Source: CAVXZE01 sp964615365 (GTDB lineage: Bacteria; Myxococcota_A; UBA9160; UBA6930). From it: 64,000 bases of DNA. The translations under genes were made by a program, and so were the position numbers. This document shows, one piece after another, positions 16,233 to 25,563 of the stretch. The stretch covers positions 1 to 64,000 of the forward strand of contig CAZTOU010000020.1 of assembly GCA_964615365.1 (NCBI GenBank), given 5' to 3'. The first letter of the stretch is position 1; every line of letters starts with the position of its first letter. The notes below the pieces were generated by a model. That model saw nothing but the letters and a program-made list of their open reading frames with translations. It ran no database searches and was not told where the DNA came from.

Positions 16233-18884
16233 ATGCCCTACGACCCCAAGACCATCGAGCCTCACTGGCAGCAATACTGGATCGAGAACCAGACCTTCAA
16301 GGCAACCCTGGATCCGGCCAAGCCCAAGTTCTACGTGCTCGACATGTTCCCCTACCCGTCCAGCGAGGGGCTCCACGTCGGACACCCGAAGGGCTACATC
16401 AGCACCGACGCCATCTCACGCTACAAGCGGATGCGCGGCCAGAACGTGCTGCACCCGATGGGCTGGGACGCCTTCGGCCTGCCCGCCGAGCAGCACGCCA
16501 TCGAGACGGGGACACACCCGCGGGAGACCACCCAGAAGAACATCGACAACTACCGGCGCCAGCTCCGGAGCCTGGGGCTCAGCTACGACTGGTCCCGCGA
16601 GATCGACACCACCGATCCCAAGTACGTGAAGTGGACCCAGTGGATCTTCTCCAAGCTCCACGAGCGGGGACTGGCCTACCTGGCCGAGGTGCCGGTGAAC
16701 TGGTGCCCGGCGCTCGGCACCGTGCTCGCCAACGAGGAAGTGATCGGCGGCAAGAGCGAGCGCGGCGGTCACCCGGTGGTGCGAATGCCGATGCGTCAGT
16801 GGATGCTGCGCATCACGCACTACGCGGAGCGGCTGCTCGAGGACCTGGAGGAGGTCGACTGGCCCGATCGCATCAAGAAGATGCAGGTGGAGTGGATCGG
16901 GAAATCCGAAGGTGCACGGGTCGACTTCCCGGTGGTGGAGCGCGACGGCGAGGTGATCGAGATCTTCACCACCCGCTCCGACACCCTCTTCGGCGCCACC
17001 TACATGGTGCTGGCACCGGAGCATCCGCTGGTGGCCAGGATCACCAGCGACGAGGCCCGGCCCGCCGTGGACGCCTACGTGGAGGCCACCGCTCGCAAGA
17101 GCGAGCGCTCCCGGCAGACCGAGGGCGAGGCGAAGACGGGAGTCTTCATCGGCGCCCACGCGGTGAATCCCGTCAACGACGAGCAGATCCCCATCTGGAT
17201 CGCCGACTACGTCCTGGCCAGCTACGGAACCGGCGCGATCATGGCCGTCCCCGGACACGACGAGCGCGACTACGAGTTCGCCAAGACCTTCGACCTGCCC
17301 ATCGTGGAGGTGGTGACGGGAGGCGACCTCTCGAAGGAAGCCTTCGTGGGGACCGGCGCCTCGGTGAACTCCCAGTTCCTGGACGGCCTCGAGACGCCGG
17401 CCGCCATCGAGAAGATGAACCGATGGCTGGAGCAGGAGGGCAAGGGCGAGGCCGCCATCAGCTACAAGCTGCGGGACTGGCTCTTCAGCCGACAGCGCTA
17501 CTGGGGTGAGCCCTTCCCCGTGATCCACCTCGAGGATGGGACCACCAAGCTGGTCCCCCAGGACGAGCTCCCGGTGCTGATCCCCGATCTCGACGATTAC
17601 GCGCCCAGCGGCGGATTCGAGACACCGCTCTCGCGGGCGACGGACTGGATCGAGACCCGGGACCCGGAATCCGGCGCCCCGGCCCGACGAGATCCCAACA
17701 CCATGCCCCAGTGGGCGGGCAGCTCCTGGTACTTCCTGCGCTTCTGCGACCCGGGGAACGACGAAGCCCTCGTCTCCCCGGAGGCCGACCGCTACTGGAT
17801 GCCGGTGGACCTCTACGTGGGCGGCGCCGAGCACGCCGTGCTGCACCTGCTCTACTCCCGATTCTGGCACAAGGTGCTCTACGACGCGGGCGTGGTGCAC
17901 ACCAAGGAGCCGTTCCAGAGGCTGCTGAACCCGGGGATGATCCTCGGCTACAGCTACCGCTACTACGACGACAACCTCTCCGACGATCCTTCGGTCACTC
18001 CTCGCGTCTACTCCGCCTCCGAGGTGCGCGTCGAGGGCGAGCTGGCCTTTGCCGCCGACAGCGGCGACGAGGTGAAGGCGCGCTGGGTGCACCAGAAGGA
18101 GGTATGCCGGGACGAGAAGGGCAGATATCTGCACCCGACACTCGACGATGTCATTCTGGAGGAGGTCGTCGAGAAGATGTCGAAGAGCAAGGGCAACGTG
18201 ATCTCTCCCGACGAGGTGATCGCGAAGCACGGGGCCGACAGCATGCGCCTCTACGAGCTCTTCATGGGGCCGCTGGAGAAGGGGGCACCCTGGTCCACCG
18301 ATGGGATCTCCGGCTCCGTCCGCTTCCTGCAGCGGGCCTACCGGCTGATCGTCGACGAGGAGAGCCCGGGAGAACCGCTACGCGAGCTGGTGGAGGGCGA
18401 CGGCACCGAGGCACAGGCACGGCTCACCGCCCGGACCATCGATGGCGTCACCAGGGACCTGGAGAACACACAGCCCAACACGGCCATCTCCAAGCTGATG
18501 GTCTGGAGCAATGAGATCACCGCGAACGGCCCGCTGCCGCGCAAGGCGGCCGAGGCCTTCCTCTTGATGCTCTCCCCCTTCGCCCCGCACCTGGCCGAGG
18601 AGCTCTGGAACCGCCTCGGGCACACGGAGTCGCTCGCGCACGAGCCGTGGCCGGAGGCCGATTCGAAGCTGCTGGTGACGGAGACCATCACCCTCGCCGT
18701 CCAGGTGAACGGCAAGCGACGCGACGAGATCGTGGTTCCCGCCGATGCCGACGAGGAGGAGATCAAGGCCGCGGCCCTCGCCTCGGAGAAGGTTCAGAGG
18801 CACGTCGGGAGCGAGGAGCCGCGCCGGGTGATCCTCAGGAAGAATGAGAAGAAGCGAACCGGGATCGTGAATCTGGTCTTGTGA
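16233..18884 (+). CDS. leuS: Leucyl-tRNA synthetase
   Basis: This 883-residue class I aminoacyl-tRNA synthetase charges tRNA-Leu. The HIGH motif appears as HVGH at 48-51 after DMFPYPSSEGL, and KMSKS at 648-652 (VEKMSKSKGNVISPDEV). The editing domain contains TTRSDTLFGATYMVLAPEHP and GTGAIMAVPGHDERD. Length is normal for bacterial LeuRS. ATG 16233 starts the conserved MPYDPKTIEPHWQQYW segment. A TTGACG hexamer at 16195-16200 lies 17 nt before CACTTT, a possible promoter in the divergent spacer. The SGNH gene follows by 22 nt. Confidence 0.97.
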   Translation: MPYDPKTIEPHWQQYWIENQTFKATLDPAKPKFYVLDMFPYPSSEGLHVGHPKGYISTDAISRYKRMRGQNVLHPMGWDAFGLPAEQHAIETGTHPRETTQKNIDNYRRQLRSLGLSYDWSREIDTTDPKYVKWTQWIFSKLHERGLAYLAEVPVNWCPALGTVLANEEVIGGKSERGGHPVVRMPMRQWMLRITHYAERLLEDLEEVDWPDRIKKMQVEWIGKSEGARVDFPVVERDGEVIEIFTTRSDTLFGATYMVLAPEHPLVARITSDEARPAVDAYVEATARKSERSRQTEGEAKTGVFIGAHAVNPVNDEQIPIWIADYVLASYGTGAIMAVPGHDERDYEFAKTFDLPIVEVVTGGDLSKEAFVGTGASVNSQFLDGLETPAAIEKMNRWLEQEGKGEAAISYKLRDWLFSRQRYWGEPFPVIHLEDGTTKLVPQDELPVLIPDLDDYAPSGGFETPLSRATDWIETRDPESGAPARRDPNTMPQWAGSSWYFLRFCDPGNDEALVSPEADRYWMPVDLYVGGAEHAVLHLLYSRFWHKVLYDAGVVHTKEPFQRLLNPGMILGYSYRYYDDNLSDDPSVTPRVYSASEVRVEGELAFAADSGDEVKARWVHQKEVCRDEKGRYLHPTLDDVILEEVVEKMSKSKGNVISPDEVIAKHGADSMRLYELFMGPLEKGAPWSTDGISGSVRFLQRAYRLIVDEESPGEPLRELVEGDGTEAQARLTARTIDGVTRDLENTQPNTAISKLMVWSNEITANGPLPRKAAEAFLLMLSPFAPHLAEELWNRLGHTESLAHEPWPEADSKLLVTETITLAVQVNGKRRDEIVVPADADEEEIKAAALASEKVQRHVGSEEPRRVILRKNEKKRTGIVNLVL

Positions 18885-18906
18885 GACCACCCCGAGACGC
18901 CCCCTG

Positions 18907-20463
18907 ATGCATCGCCTCGTCTGCCTGGGCGACAGCGTGACCCAGGGATTCAAGAGCGGCGCCATCTTCCAGCCGAAGCTCTCCTTCCCAGCGATCATCG
19001 CCCGGGAAATGGGTCTCGCCGAGGCCGAGTTCCGCCACCCCTCCTTCTCCGGAGAAGGAGGGCTTCCCCTCAACATCGAGCTCCTCTTGCGACGGCTGGA
19101 CCACGAGCTGGGTCACCGGCTCCGCCCGTGGGAGCTGCCCCTGGCTGGGATCTATCTGCGGCGCTGGATGGATCGCATCGAGGACTACTGGGAGCGGGGC
19201 GCCGGCAGCCGGCCCCTTCACCACCCCGGCCTTCATCACAACCTCGCGGTCTGGGGCTTCGAGATGCAAGACGCCCACCAGCTCAGCGCGGGGCTCTGCG
19301 AGGAGATCATCGAGGGCTCGAGCGACGCGTGGCTGCTTCAGGTGCCGGAGCGCGCCATGTACCGTACCGCGCGGCGCGTCCTCAACCCCGGCCATTCCAG
19401 GCGCCGGGAGGACCGGGAAGCGACCCAGCTCCGACGCGCTGCCGAGCTGGCCAGAGACGGCGGGATCGAGAACCTCATCGTGTTCCTCGGCGGCAACAAC
19501 GTCCTCTCCAGCGTGACCGAGCTCCGTCTCCAGGAGAGCAGCGAGTCGGACCTGGAGGAGGTCGATCCGAGGAAGCGCAAGGCGACGCTCTATCGACCCG
19601 AGCATCTGGACCGGCTGCTCGCCCGCCTGATGAGAGAGATCGAGGCCCTTGCTGAGGGCGGCGGTCGGGTGGACCGCGTCTTCTGGGGAACGATTCCGCC
19701 GGTGACGATTCCGCCCATCATCCACGGGGTCGGGGGGCGGCTGGATTCCGCCGGGGACCTCGAGTCCCCTTACGGCCCCGGAGACGACTCCCGCTGGTTC
19801 AGACGCTACTTCGAGGCCTACACCCGACCCTGGGTGCCCGAATCGGCGTTCCGCGCCGGCGAAGACCCCCACCTGACGGGCCCGGAGGTCATCCGCATCG
19901 ACCAGGTGATCGCCCGCTACCGGGAAATCCTCCTGCGCCGGGTCCGCGAGCACAACCGAGCGCGCGAGAGAGCCGGTCTGGCGAAGGACTGGCGGGTCGT
20001 CGACACCCACTGGGCCTTGGAGCGGCTCGCCTACCGCCGCTACTTCGAGGATCCCTCGGTGCCGCCGCCACCGGGCTGGTCGCCCTATCCGCTGCCCGCA
20101 GCCTACCGACGGGCGAATCTCGACACCCGATTCCTGCGGGCGCGGGGGGGAAGGCGGGTGGCCGGCGGCCTCTTCAGCCTCGACGGTGTGCACCCCACCA
20201 CCGCGGGCTACGGCCTGGTCGCGCAGGAGTTCATCGACGTGATGGTGGAAGCGGGCGTCCGGTTCTTCCACGGCGACGGCCGCAGCCCGCGCCGGGGTCC
20301 CATCGCGGTCGACTTCGAGCACGTGATGCAGCACGACTCGCTGATCGAGAACCCGCCCGGCCCCCTGGGCGATCTCTTTGACCGGCTGGTGGAGGGCGAT
20401 CAGATCCTCGATCTCTGGAAGAGGGCGTGGCGCGCTCTCTCGCCGCACCCGGGTCCCCGCTGA
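18907..20463 (+). CDS. Large SGNH/GDSL-type hydrolase
   Basis: This 518-residue protein has the SGNH-hydrolase blocks: CLGDSVTQGF at the start (Ser-10), FLGGNNVL near residue 197, and DGVHPTTAGY near residue 425 with the Asp-His pair. There is no signal peptide, so it should be cytoplasmic. It is about twice the usual size, with long inserted segments (residues 60-180 and 250-400) rich in Arg and aromatic residues. The substrate is unknown; esterase, acyl-transferase or acetyl-hydrolase activities are all possible. It may share a transcript with leuS, 22 nt upstream. Confidence 0.7.
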   Translation: MHRLVCLGDSVTQGFKSGAIFQPKLSFPAIIAREMGLAEAEFRHPSFSGEGGLPLNIELLLRRLDHELGHRLRPWELPLAGIYLRRWMDRIEDYWERGAGSRPLHHPGLHHNLAVWGFEMQDAHQLSAGLCEEIIEGSSDAWLLQVPERAMYRTARRVLNPGHSRRREDREATQLRRAAELARDGGIENLIVFLGGNNVLSSVTELRLQESSESDLEEVDPRKRKATLYRPEHLDRLLARLMREIEALAEGGGRVDRVFWGTIPPVTIPPIIHGVGGRLDSAGDLESPYGPGDDSRWFRRYFEAYTRPWVPESAFRAGEDPHLTGPEVIRIDQVIARYREILLRRVREHNRARERAGLAKDWRVVDTHWALERLAYRRYFEDPSVPPPPGWSPYPLPAAYRRANLDTRFLRARGGRRVAGGLFSLDGVHPTTAGYGLVAQEFIDVMVEAGVRFFHGDGRSPRRGPIAVDFEHVMQHDSLIENPPGPLGDLFDRLVEGDQILDLWKRAWRALSPHPGPR

Positions 20464-20470
20464 GCGCGAG

Positions 20471-21352
20471 TCAGGCGAGCGGCGTCAGGATCGGCACCAC
20501 CGACGGCTCGACCTCGATGGTGAGCGGCGTGGTGCCGCGGTAGTCGCCGTCGATCTGCACCGCCGTCGGCTCCTCGGCCTCGATCACGATGTGACGCCCG
20601 GTCCGATAGGCGACGTCCGGAAGCCGCGACACCCGCCGGGCGCTCGCCGCGACGACGTAGCGAAGCAGATCCCGGACCCGCCCGCCGCGGAAGACGCAAG
20701 CGTCGAGCACGCCCGAGTCGAAACGCGCGCGGTCCGCGATCGAGAAGAGGCCTCCGTAGTTGCGGATGTTGCTCACGATGGCCAGCGCGCCGGTGAGGGA
20801 GGCGCCCCCGTCAACGGTCACCCGCAGCCGGGGAATGCGATATCGACGCAGGGTCTGCCAGATCGGGCGCGCGTAGCCGGGGTAGCCCAGGGTTCCCCTG
20901 CGGGCTTGCGAGAGCGCGCTGGTCACCATGGCGTCGAAGCCACTGCTCGTCACCAGCAGGAAGCGGCGCGACCCGGCCTTGCCGAGATCGAGCCGGCGAA
21001 CCTCCCCGCGCTCGACCAACGCGGCCATCGCCGCGGGATCGCGCGGGATGCAGAGTTCCCGGGCCAGCATATTGGCGGTGCCGTGGGCCAGGTGTGCCAG
21101 AGGGATGCGAGAGGGATCCTCGAGTCCGTTCAGGACGTCGTTCACGGTTCCGTCGCCGCCGGCGACCACGATGCGATAGAGGTCCCCGGTCGCCTCCCGT
21201 TTACGCGCCCATTCGCCGGCCTCTTCGGGTTGGCGGGTGGCGAACGACTCGACCACGTGGCCCCGGTCCTCGAGCAGCCGGGCCAGCCGCTCGGCCCCCC
21301 GCGCCGCCGCGCCACCACCGGCGATCGGATTGACGACGATCAGTACCTTCAT
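20471..21352 (-). CDS. YegS/diacylglycerol-kinase-family lipid kinase
   Basis: This 293-residue DAGK-catalytic-domain protein transfers phosphate from ATP to a lipid hydroxyl. VVNPIAGGG at residue 6, the nucleotide-binding VVAGGDGTVNDVLNGL near 65-80 and HGTANMLARELCIP follow the family order. The C-terminal beta domain ends with VQIDGDYRG and an acidic stretch. Its ATG overlaps the lgt stop by ATGA, so it is translationally coupled to lipoprotein synthesis. Diacylglycerol or phosphatidylglycerol-derived lipid is a plausible substrate, but that is inferred only from context. Confidence 0.88.
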   Translation of the reverse strand: MKVLIVVNPIAGGGAAARGAERLARLLEDRGHVVESFATRQPEEAGEWARKREATGDLYRIVVAGGDGTVNDVLNGLEDPSRIPLAHLAHGTANMLARELCIPRDPAAMAALVERGEVRRLDLGKAGSRRFLLVTSSGFDAMVTSALSQARRGTLGYPGYARPIWQTLRRYRIPRLRVTVDGGASLTGALAIVSNIRNYGGLFSIADRARFDSGVLDACVFRGGRVRDLLRYVVAASARRVSRLPDVAYRTGRHIVIEAEEPTAVQIDGDYRGTTPLTIEVEPSVVPILTPLA

Positions 21353-22173
21353 TCGCCGGGCGGGTCGGGGCGGCGCCGCCGGAGCACCGCGAGGCCGGCG
21401 AGTCCCACCAGCACGAGGCCCGCGCTGATCAGCTGATTGATGTTGAAGTCCGCTCCCGCCGCCCGGTACAGGATGATCTGGCTCTCGTAGTAGCGAAAGA
21501 AGTCGAGGACGATCCGATAGCCCGCGACGAGCACGACGGAAGTGAAGAAGACCGCACCCGGGAAGGGCCGGCGCCTGGCGAGCCAGATCAGCAGGCCGAA
21601 GCTCGCGAACCCGAGCAGGGAAGCGTAGAGCTGGGTCGGGTGGACGGCCGCACCCGGAAAGAGCGCCGCCGCCGGGCTGCCCGGGGGAAAGCGCACGCCC
21701 CAGGGAGCCGTGCACACCAGCCCATGGCAGCAGCCGTTCAGGAAGCAGCCGATCCGCGTGATGCCCTCGCCCAGCGCCACCGAGGGCATGATGACGTCCA
21801 CGTAGGGCAGGAGCGGGAGACGGTGGTAGGCGATGAAGGCGACGGAGGAGATCATTGCCAGGACCACCCCCCCCATCATCGAGAGCCCGACGATGCCGAA
21901 GCTCCCATCGCCCTGGAAGGGATTCACCGCATCGAGCCAGGTGCCGTGGGGCGGGCGGAACATCTCCGGATGGGTCACCGCCCAGAGCAGTCGGGCTCCC
22001 AGGATCGAGGTGACCAGGATCAGCATGGCGGCATCGAGCACGCGGTTCGCGTTCAAGCCGAGCGACCGGGCGCGCCGGACGGCGACGCCGATCCCCACGA
22101 CGAAGGCGAGGAGCAAGGCCATCCCGTAGGCGGCGACGGGGTATCCACCGACCTCGAAGAGGATCGGAACCAT
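21349..22173 (-). CDS. lgt: Prolipoprotein diacylglyceryl transferase
   Basis: This 274-residue, multi-membrane-span enzyme transfers diacylglycerol from phosphatidylglycerol to the lipobox cysteine of prolipoproteins at the inner membrane. The N terminus MVPILFEVGGYPVAAYGM matches Lgt. The signature block GEGITRIGCFLNGCCHG is the cysteine-rich variant of the canonical RxGNFxNxE region, and HPTQLYAS follows near residue 190. ATG 22173 is preferred over GTG 22209 because it begins the conserved segment. It is coupled to the lipid kinase downstream. The window has several lipoprotein-like products, including the MacA-like adaptor. Confidence 0.88.
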   Translation of the reverse strand: MVPILFEVGGYPVAAYGMALLLAFVVGIGVAVRRARSLGLNANRVLDAAMLILVTSILGARLLWAVTHPEMFRPPHGTWLDAVNPFQGDGSFGIVGLSMMGGVVLAMISSVAFIAYHRLPLLPYVDVIMPSVALGEGITRIGCFLNGCCHGLVCTAPWGVRFPPGSPAAALFPGAAVHPTQLYASLLGFASFGLLIWLARRRPFPGAVFFTSVVLVAGYRIVLDFFRYYESQIILYRAAGADFNINQLISAGLVLVGLAGLAVLRRRRPDPPGE

Positions 22174-22273
22174 GGCGAAGGGGTAGCTCAGGATTGCGGC
22201 GCGAGGCACCCCGTGTCCCGGGGGAGCTGCTTTTCGGCCGGCGGGGGGGCACCCTGGTGCATCCTCCTTCCCC

Positions 22274-22300
22274 TTGACTTCGAAATTGTAACATGTTCCA
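22274..22300 (+). promoter_or_regulatory. Promoter-like TTGACT with palindromic operator
   Basis: An AT-rich patch in the lgt/flavoprotein divergent spacer has TTGACT at 22274-22279. TGTAACATGTTCCA follows at 22287-22300, palindromic except at one symmetric pair, with a perfect AACATGTT centre. The palindrome covers the spacer and -10 position, which fits TetR- or GntR-type repression. No cognate regulator gene is adjacent. Confidence 0.5.
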
Positions 22301-22342
22301 TTTCTCGCGGAGGCTCACCCGCTGGAAGAGGACAGGACACCC

Positions 22343-23821
22343 ATGGCCGACGACGCCGCGCAGAAGAATCGAACCCTCCCCTCGCAGCCCCGACCGCTCC
22401 GGGAGGTCGCCAGGTGGGACATGGAGGCGGACGTGGTGGTGGTAGGTCTCGGCGCCGCGGGGGGATCGGCGGCGATCGAGGCGGTGCGCGCCGGCGCCGA
22501 CGTCCTGATCCTGGAGCGAGCCGCGGCCGGCGGGGGAACCACGGCGGACTCGGGCGGCCTGATCTACTTCGGCGGGGGCACCCCCGTCCAGAAGGCTTGC
22601 GGCTTCGACGACACTCCGGAGGAGATGCTGAAGCACCTGATGCAGGCCAGCGGCGGCGCCAACGAGGAGAAGGTGCGGCTCTATTGCGAGCAGAGCGTCG
22701 AGCACTTCGAGTGGTTCGTGGGGCTGGGATTCGAGTTCAAGGAATCCTTCTACCCGCACAAGGCTCCCGTCCAGGAGACCGACGACGGTCTCATCTACTC
22801 CGGAAATGAGGCCGCTTCCCCCTTCAGCCAGAACGCGAGGCCGGCGCCCCGTGGCCACAAGCCCCGGAAGGAGGGCGATGCAGGGGGCCTGATCATGCAG
22901 AAGATCATCGCGGCCGTGAACCAGGCGGGTGCCAGGACGGTGGCCAACGCCCTCTCGGAAACCCTCGTGACCGCCGAGAACGGCAGGGTGGTGGGAGTGG
23001 TGGCCGTCATCGACGGGAGGGAGACTCTGGTCCGCGCCCACCGGGGCGTGATCCTCGCCGCCGGCGGATTCATCAAGAACAAGGAGATGCTGGCCAAGCA
23101 CGCACCCCATCTACTGCACTGCAACTACCCCCTCGGAACCGACGGAGACGACGGGCGCGGCATCCGCATGGGGATGGGGGCCGGCGGGGCGGCGATCCAC
23201 ATGGGAGAGGGCTTCGTCTCGGTTCCCTTCTATCCGCCCTCGGCTCACGTCAAGGGCATCCTCGTCAACGAACAGGGCCAGCGCTTCATCAACGAGGACG
23301 CCTACCACGGACGCAGCGGCGACTTCGTGGTGCGTCGCCAGGGGGGCGTCGCCTATCTGATCGTCGACGACGAGCTCTACGGACCGACCGTCGCCTTCCA
23401 CAAGATCGTGGCCGTGGAGGAGACCATCGAAGAGCTGTCGAAGGCGGTGGGGTTCCCCGAGTCGACGCTCGCCGAGACGGTGGCGTTCTTCAACCGGCAC
23501 GCGGCGAAGGGTGAGGATCCGCTCTTCCACAAGGCACCCGGGTACCTGCGACCGCTGTCGGCTCCGCCCTACTCCGCCCTCGACCTCACCGTCGGCAACT
23601 CGATCATCCCGGGCTTCACCTTGGGGGGTCTGGAGACTCTGCCCAGCGGCGAAGTGCTGACTCCCGACGGAGAAATCGTTCCGGGGCTCTACGCGGCGGG
23701 GCGAACCACCGCGGGTCTTCCCCACTCGGCGAGCGGGTACGCCAGCGGTCTCTCGATCGCCGACGGCAGCTTCTTCGGACGCCGGGCGGGGCGATCGGCG
23801 GCCAAGGCCGAGACCTGGTAG
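22343..23821 (+). CDS. FAD-dependent oxidoreductase (fumarate reductase / ketosteroid dehydrogenase superfamily)
   Basis: This is a 492-residue flavoprotein. The dinucleotide-binding GLGAAGGSAAIEAVRAGADVLILE starts near residue 34, and the second FAD segment GLYAAGRTTAGLPHSASGY lies near residue 450. Between them are the substrate domain and GQRFINEDAY. The arrangement matches the succinate dehydrogenase/fumarate reductase flavoprotein superfamily that includes 3-ketosteroid delta-1-dehydrogenase and urocanate reductase. The substrate cannot be read off, but the local wealth of acyl-CoA and F420-type genes makes steroid- or terpenoid-like compounds possible. No signal peptide. GGAAGAGGACAGG precedes the ATG. 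A palindrome upstream suggests induction by a ligand-responsive repressor. Confidence 0.82.
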   Translation: MADDAAQKNRTLPSQPRPLREVARWDMEADVVVVGLGAAGGSAAIEAVRAGADVLILERAAAGGGTTADSGGLIYFGGGTPVQKACGFDDTPEEMLKHLMQASGGANEEKVRLYCEQSVEHFEWFVGLGFEFKESFYPHKAPVQETDDGLIYSGNEAASPFSQNARPAPRGHKPRKEGDAGGLIMQKIIAAVNQAGARTVANALSETLVTAENGRVVGVVAVIDGRETLVRAHRGVILAAGGFIKNKEMLAKHAPHLLHCNYPLGTDGDDGRGIRMGMGAGGAAIHMGEGFVSVPFYPPSAHVKGILVNEQGQRFINEDAYHGRSGDFVVRRQGGVAYLIVDDELYGPTVAFHKIVAVEETIEELSKAVGFPESTLAETVAFFNRHAAKGEDPLFHKAPGYLRPLSAPPYSALDLTVGNSIIPGFTLGGLETLPSGEVLTPDGEIVPGLYAAGRTTAGLPHSASGYASGLSIADGSFFGRRAGRSAAKAETW

Positions 23822-23859
23822 GGCAGCCGGCCCCCGCCCCGGACCCTCGTATCCGCACC

Positions 23860-23865
23860 TATACT
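23860..23865 (+). promoter_or_regulatory. -10 box of a leaderless promoter for the EamA gene
   Basis: TATACT ends 7 nt before GTG 23873, and there is no Shine-Dalgarno. The same geometry recurs at other genes in the window. Confidence 0.5.
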
Positions 23866-23872
23866 CCGGCGC

Positions 23873-24754
23873 GTGACCCCCTTCGAGCTGCTTCTGGTGC
23901 TGGCGTCGGCGATGCTCCACGCGGTCTGGAGCGCCTCGATCAAGGGCAGCGAGGACCCCCTCGCCTTCAACCTGCTCCAGGAAGGCGTCGCCATGATCGC
24001 GGCGCTGCTGATTCTCCCCTTCTTCGTCTTCGGCGAGATTCCGGCGGTGGTGTGGAAGCTGACCGCCGCGACCGGCGTCGCTCACGGCCTCTACTTCTAC
24101 TACATGAGCCGGGCCTACCAGGAGGCAGATCTGAGCCTCGTCTACCCGATCATCCGCTCCACTCCCGCCGTCCTCCCCCTGATCGCGGTGCCGCTGCTGG
24201 GGGAGTCGGTCTCGCTATGGGGCGCGTTCGGGATCGCGATCCTGGTGACCGGCATCTGGCTGATTCAGGCCGAGCGGAGCCTCGAGCTTCGAGTGCTGCG
24301 CTCGCGGGGAATCCGCTTTGCCTACCTGACCCTGGCGACCACGGTCGCGTACTCCCTGATCGACAAGCAGGCGATGGTCCACTTCGCGGAAGCCGACTGG
24401 ACGGGACCCCTGCCCCGAACCGTCGTCTACTTCTTCCTGCTCTCGATGGCCAATACGCTGGTCTTCGTTCCCCTGGCGATGCGGCGCGTATCCTGGACGA
24501 CACTGCGCGAGGCGGGACGGCGCGAAGGAGCGCGGGCGGCGGCGGCACTCGCCGCCAGCCTGTTGAGCTACGGCCTGATCCTTCAGGCCTTCCAGACTGC
24601 GCCGGTCAGCTACGTGGTGGCGGTGCGGCAGATGAGCGTGCTCTTCGCCTTGCTCTTCGCGGTGGTCTGGCTGCGCGAGCGACCGGACCGCCGCCGAGTC
24701 ATCGGGGCCACGGCCACCGTGGTGGGTGTCGCCCTGATCTCCCTCCGGCCCTGA
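23873..24754 (+). CDS. EamA/DMT-superfamily transporter
   Basis: This 293-residue inner-membrane protein has about ten predicted membrane helices arranged as two EamA repeats (residues 3-130 and 150-290). YYMSRAYQEADLSLVYPIIRSTPAV and the parallel FQTAPVSYVVAVRQMSVLFALLFA are the characteristic repeat ends. The family exports or imports small metabolites, and the substrate is not predictable. The start GTG 23873 is placed by the TATACT box 7 nt upstream. It lies 51 nt after the flavoprotein gene but has its own promoter. Confidence 0.88.
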   Translation: MTPFELLLVLASAMLHAVWSASIKGSEDPLAFNLLQEGVAMIAALLILPFFVFGEIPAVVWKLTAATGVAHGLYFYYMSRAYQEADLSLVYPIIRSTPAVLPLIAVPLLGESVSLWGAFGIAILVTGIWLIQAERSLELRVLRSRGIRFAYLTLATTVAYSLIDKQAMVHFAEADWTGPLPRTVVYFFLLSMANTLVFVPLAMRRVSWTTLREAGRREGARAAAALAASLLSYGLILQAFQTAPVSYVVAVRQMSVLFALLFAVVWLRERPDRRRVIGATATVVGVALISLRP

Positions 24755-24867
24755 CGGAGCTTCCGGGCAAGCCTAGCCTCGCCTACGGGACCCGGGGAGA
24801 AGGGCTAGCTTGCAGCTACGGAGAACCGATTCGCGTGCCGAAGAACAGGAAGGGGAGGAGATCAGCG

Positions 24868-25560
24868 TTGGAGGAGAAGCGCGGCCGTCTGCGAGTGCTG
24901 TCGGCGAATCTCTGGAGGGGACGTGCGGATCCCGACGCCCTGGGTCGGCGGATCGAGGAGCTCGACGTCGACGTGATGGCCGTGCAGGAGCTCTCCGCCC
25001 GTCAGGTCGGCGTCATCTCCGAGCTGCTTCCGCACGGGAAGCTCGAGCCGACCGCGGAGTGCGAGGGAATGGGAATCGCCCTTCGCCATCCGGGGAAGGT
25101 CGAGCGCCTCCTCCTTCGCCACCGCGACGCCCAGGCGGCGGAGCTGGTGCCGGGTGAGTGGCCCGGTCTCTCTGCCCCCATCGAGCTGATGAACGTCCAC
25201 ATCCAGGCACCCCACGGCTTTCCCCAGTGGCGCTCCCTGGCCCGGCGACGCGACCAGATCCGGGTGCTGGACACCTATCTTCGCAACGTCCCCAAGCGCC
25301 GCGTGGTGGTCGGCGATTTCAACGCGACGCCGATCTGGCCGGTCTACCGCACCGTCGCCTCCCACCTGGACGACGCCGCCGCCCTCCACGCCATGGCGAC
25401 TCGCCGGCGCCCCGCCCGCACCTGGGGCCCCTGGTCCGGCAGTCCCCGCCTGCTCCGTATCGATCACGCCTTCGTGCGCGGCCTCAATGTCGACCGCTTC
25501 GAGGTCGTCGAAGTGAGCGGGAGCGACCACAGCGCCATCCTCACCGAACTGCGCCTGTAG
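24868..25560 (+). CDS. Endonuclease/exonuclease/phosphatase-family protein
   Basis: This 230-residue EEP-fold metal-dependent phosphodiesterase shows LSANLW near residue 11, the metal-binding Glu in VQELSARQ, NVHIQAPHG, the catalytic VVVGDFNATP near 145-154, IDHAFV and the terminal SGSDHSA. All the expected EEP motifs are present, so it should be active on a phosphodiester or phospholipid-type substrate. No signal peptide is seen. The start is TTG 24868 with GGGGAGGAG upstream; GTG 24835 in the same frame is an alternative. TAGCTT at 24806-24811 could be its -10. It converges on ptsP with a 2-3 bp gap. Confidence 0.85.
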   Translation: MEEKRGRLRVLSANLWRGRADPDALGRRIEELDVDVMAVQELSARQVGVISELLPHGKLEPTAECEGMGIALRHPGKVERLLLRHRDAQAAELVPGEWPGLSAPIELMNVHIQAPHGFPQWRSLARRRDQIRVLDTYLRNVPKRRVVVGDFNATPIWPVYRTVASHLDDAAALHAMATRRRPARTWGPWSGSPRLLRIDHAFVRGLNVDRFEVVEVSGSDHSAILTELRL

Positions 25561-25563
25561 CCG

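Noticed and set aside
16416..18230. 604-codon open frame antisense to leuS
   Set aside because: Its repetitive Val/Gly/His-rich translation is the typical shadow of a GC-rich gene, and leuS is certain on the other strand.
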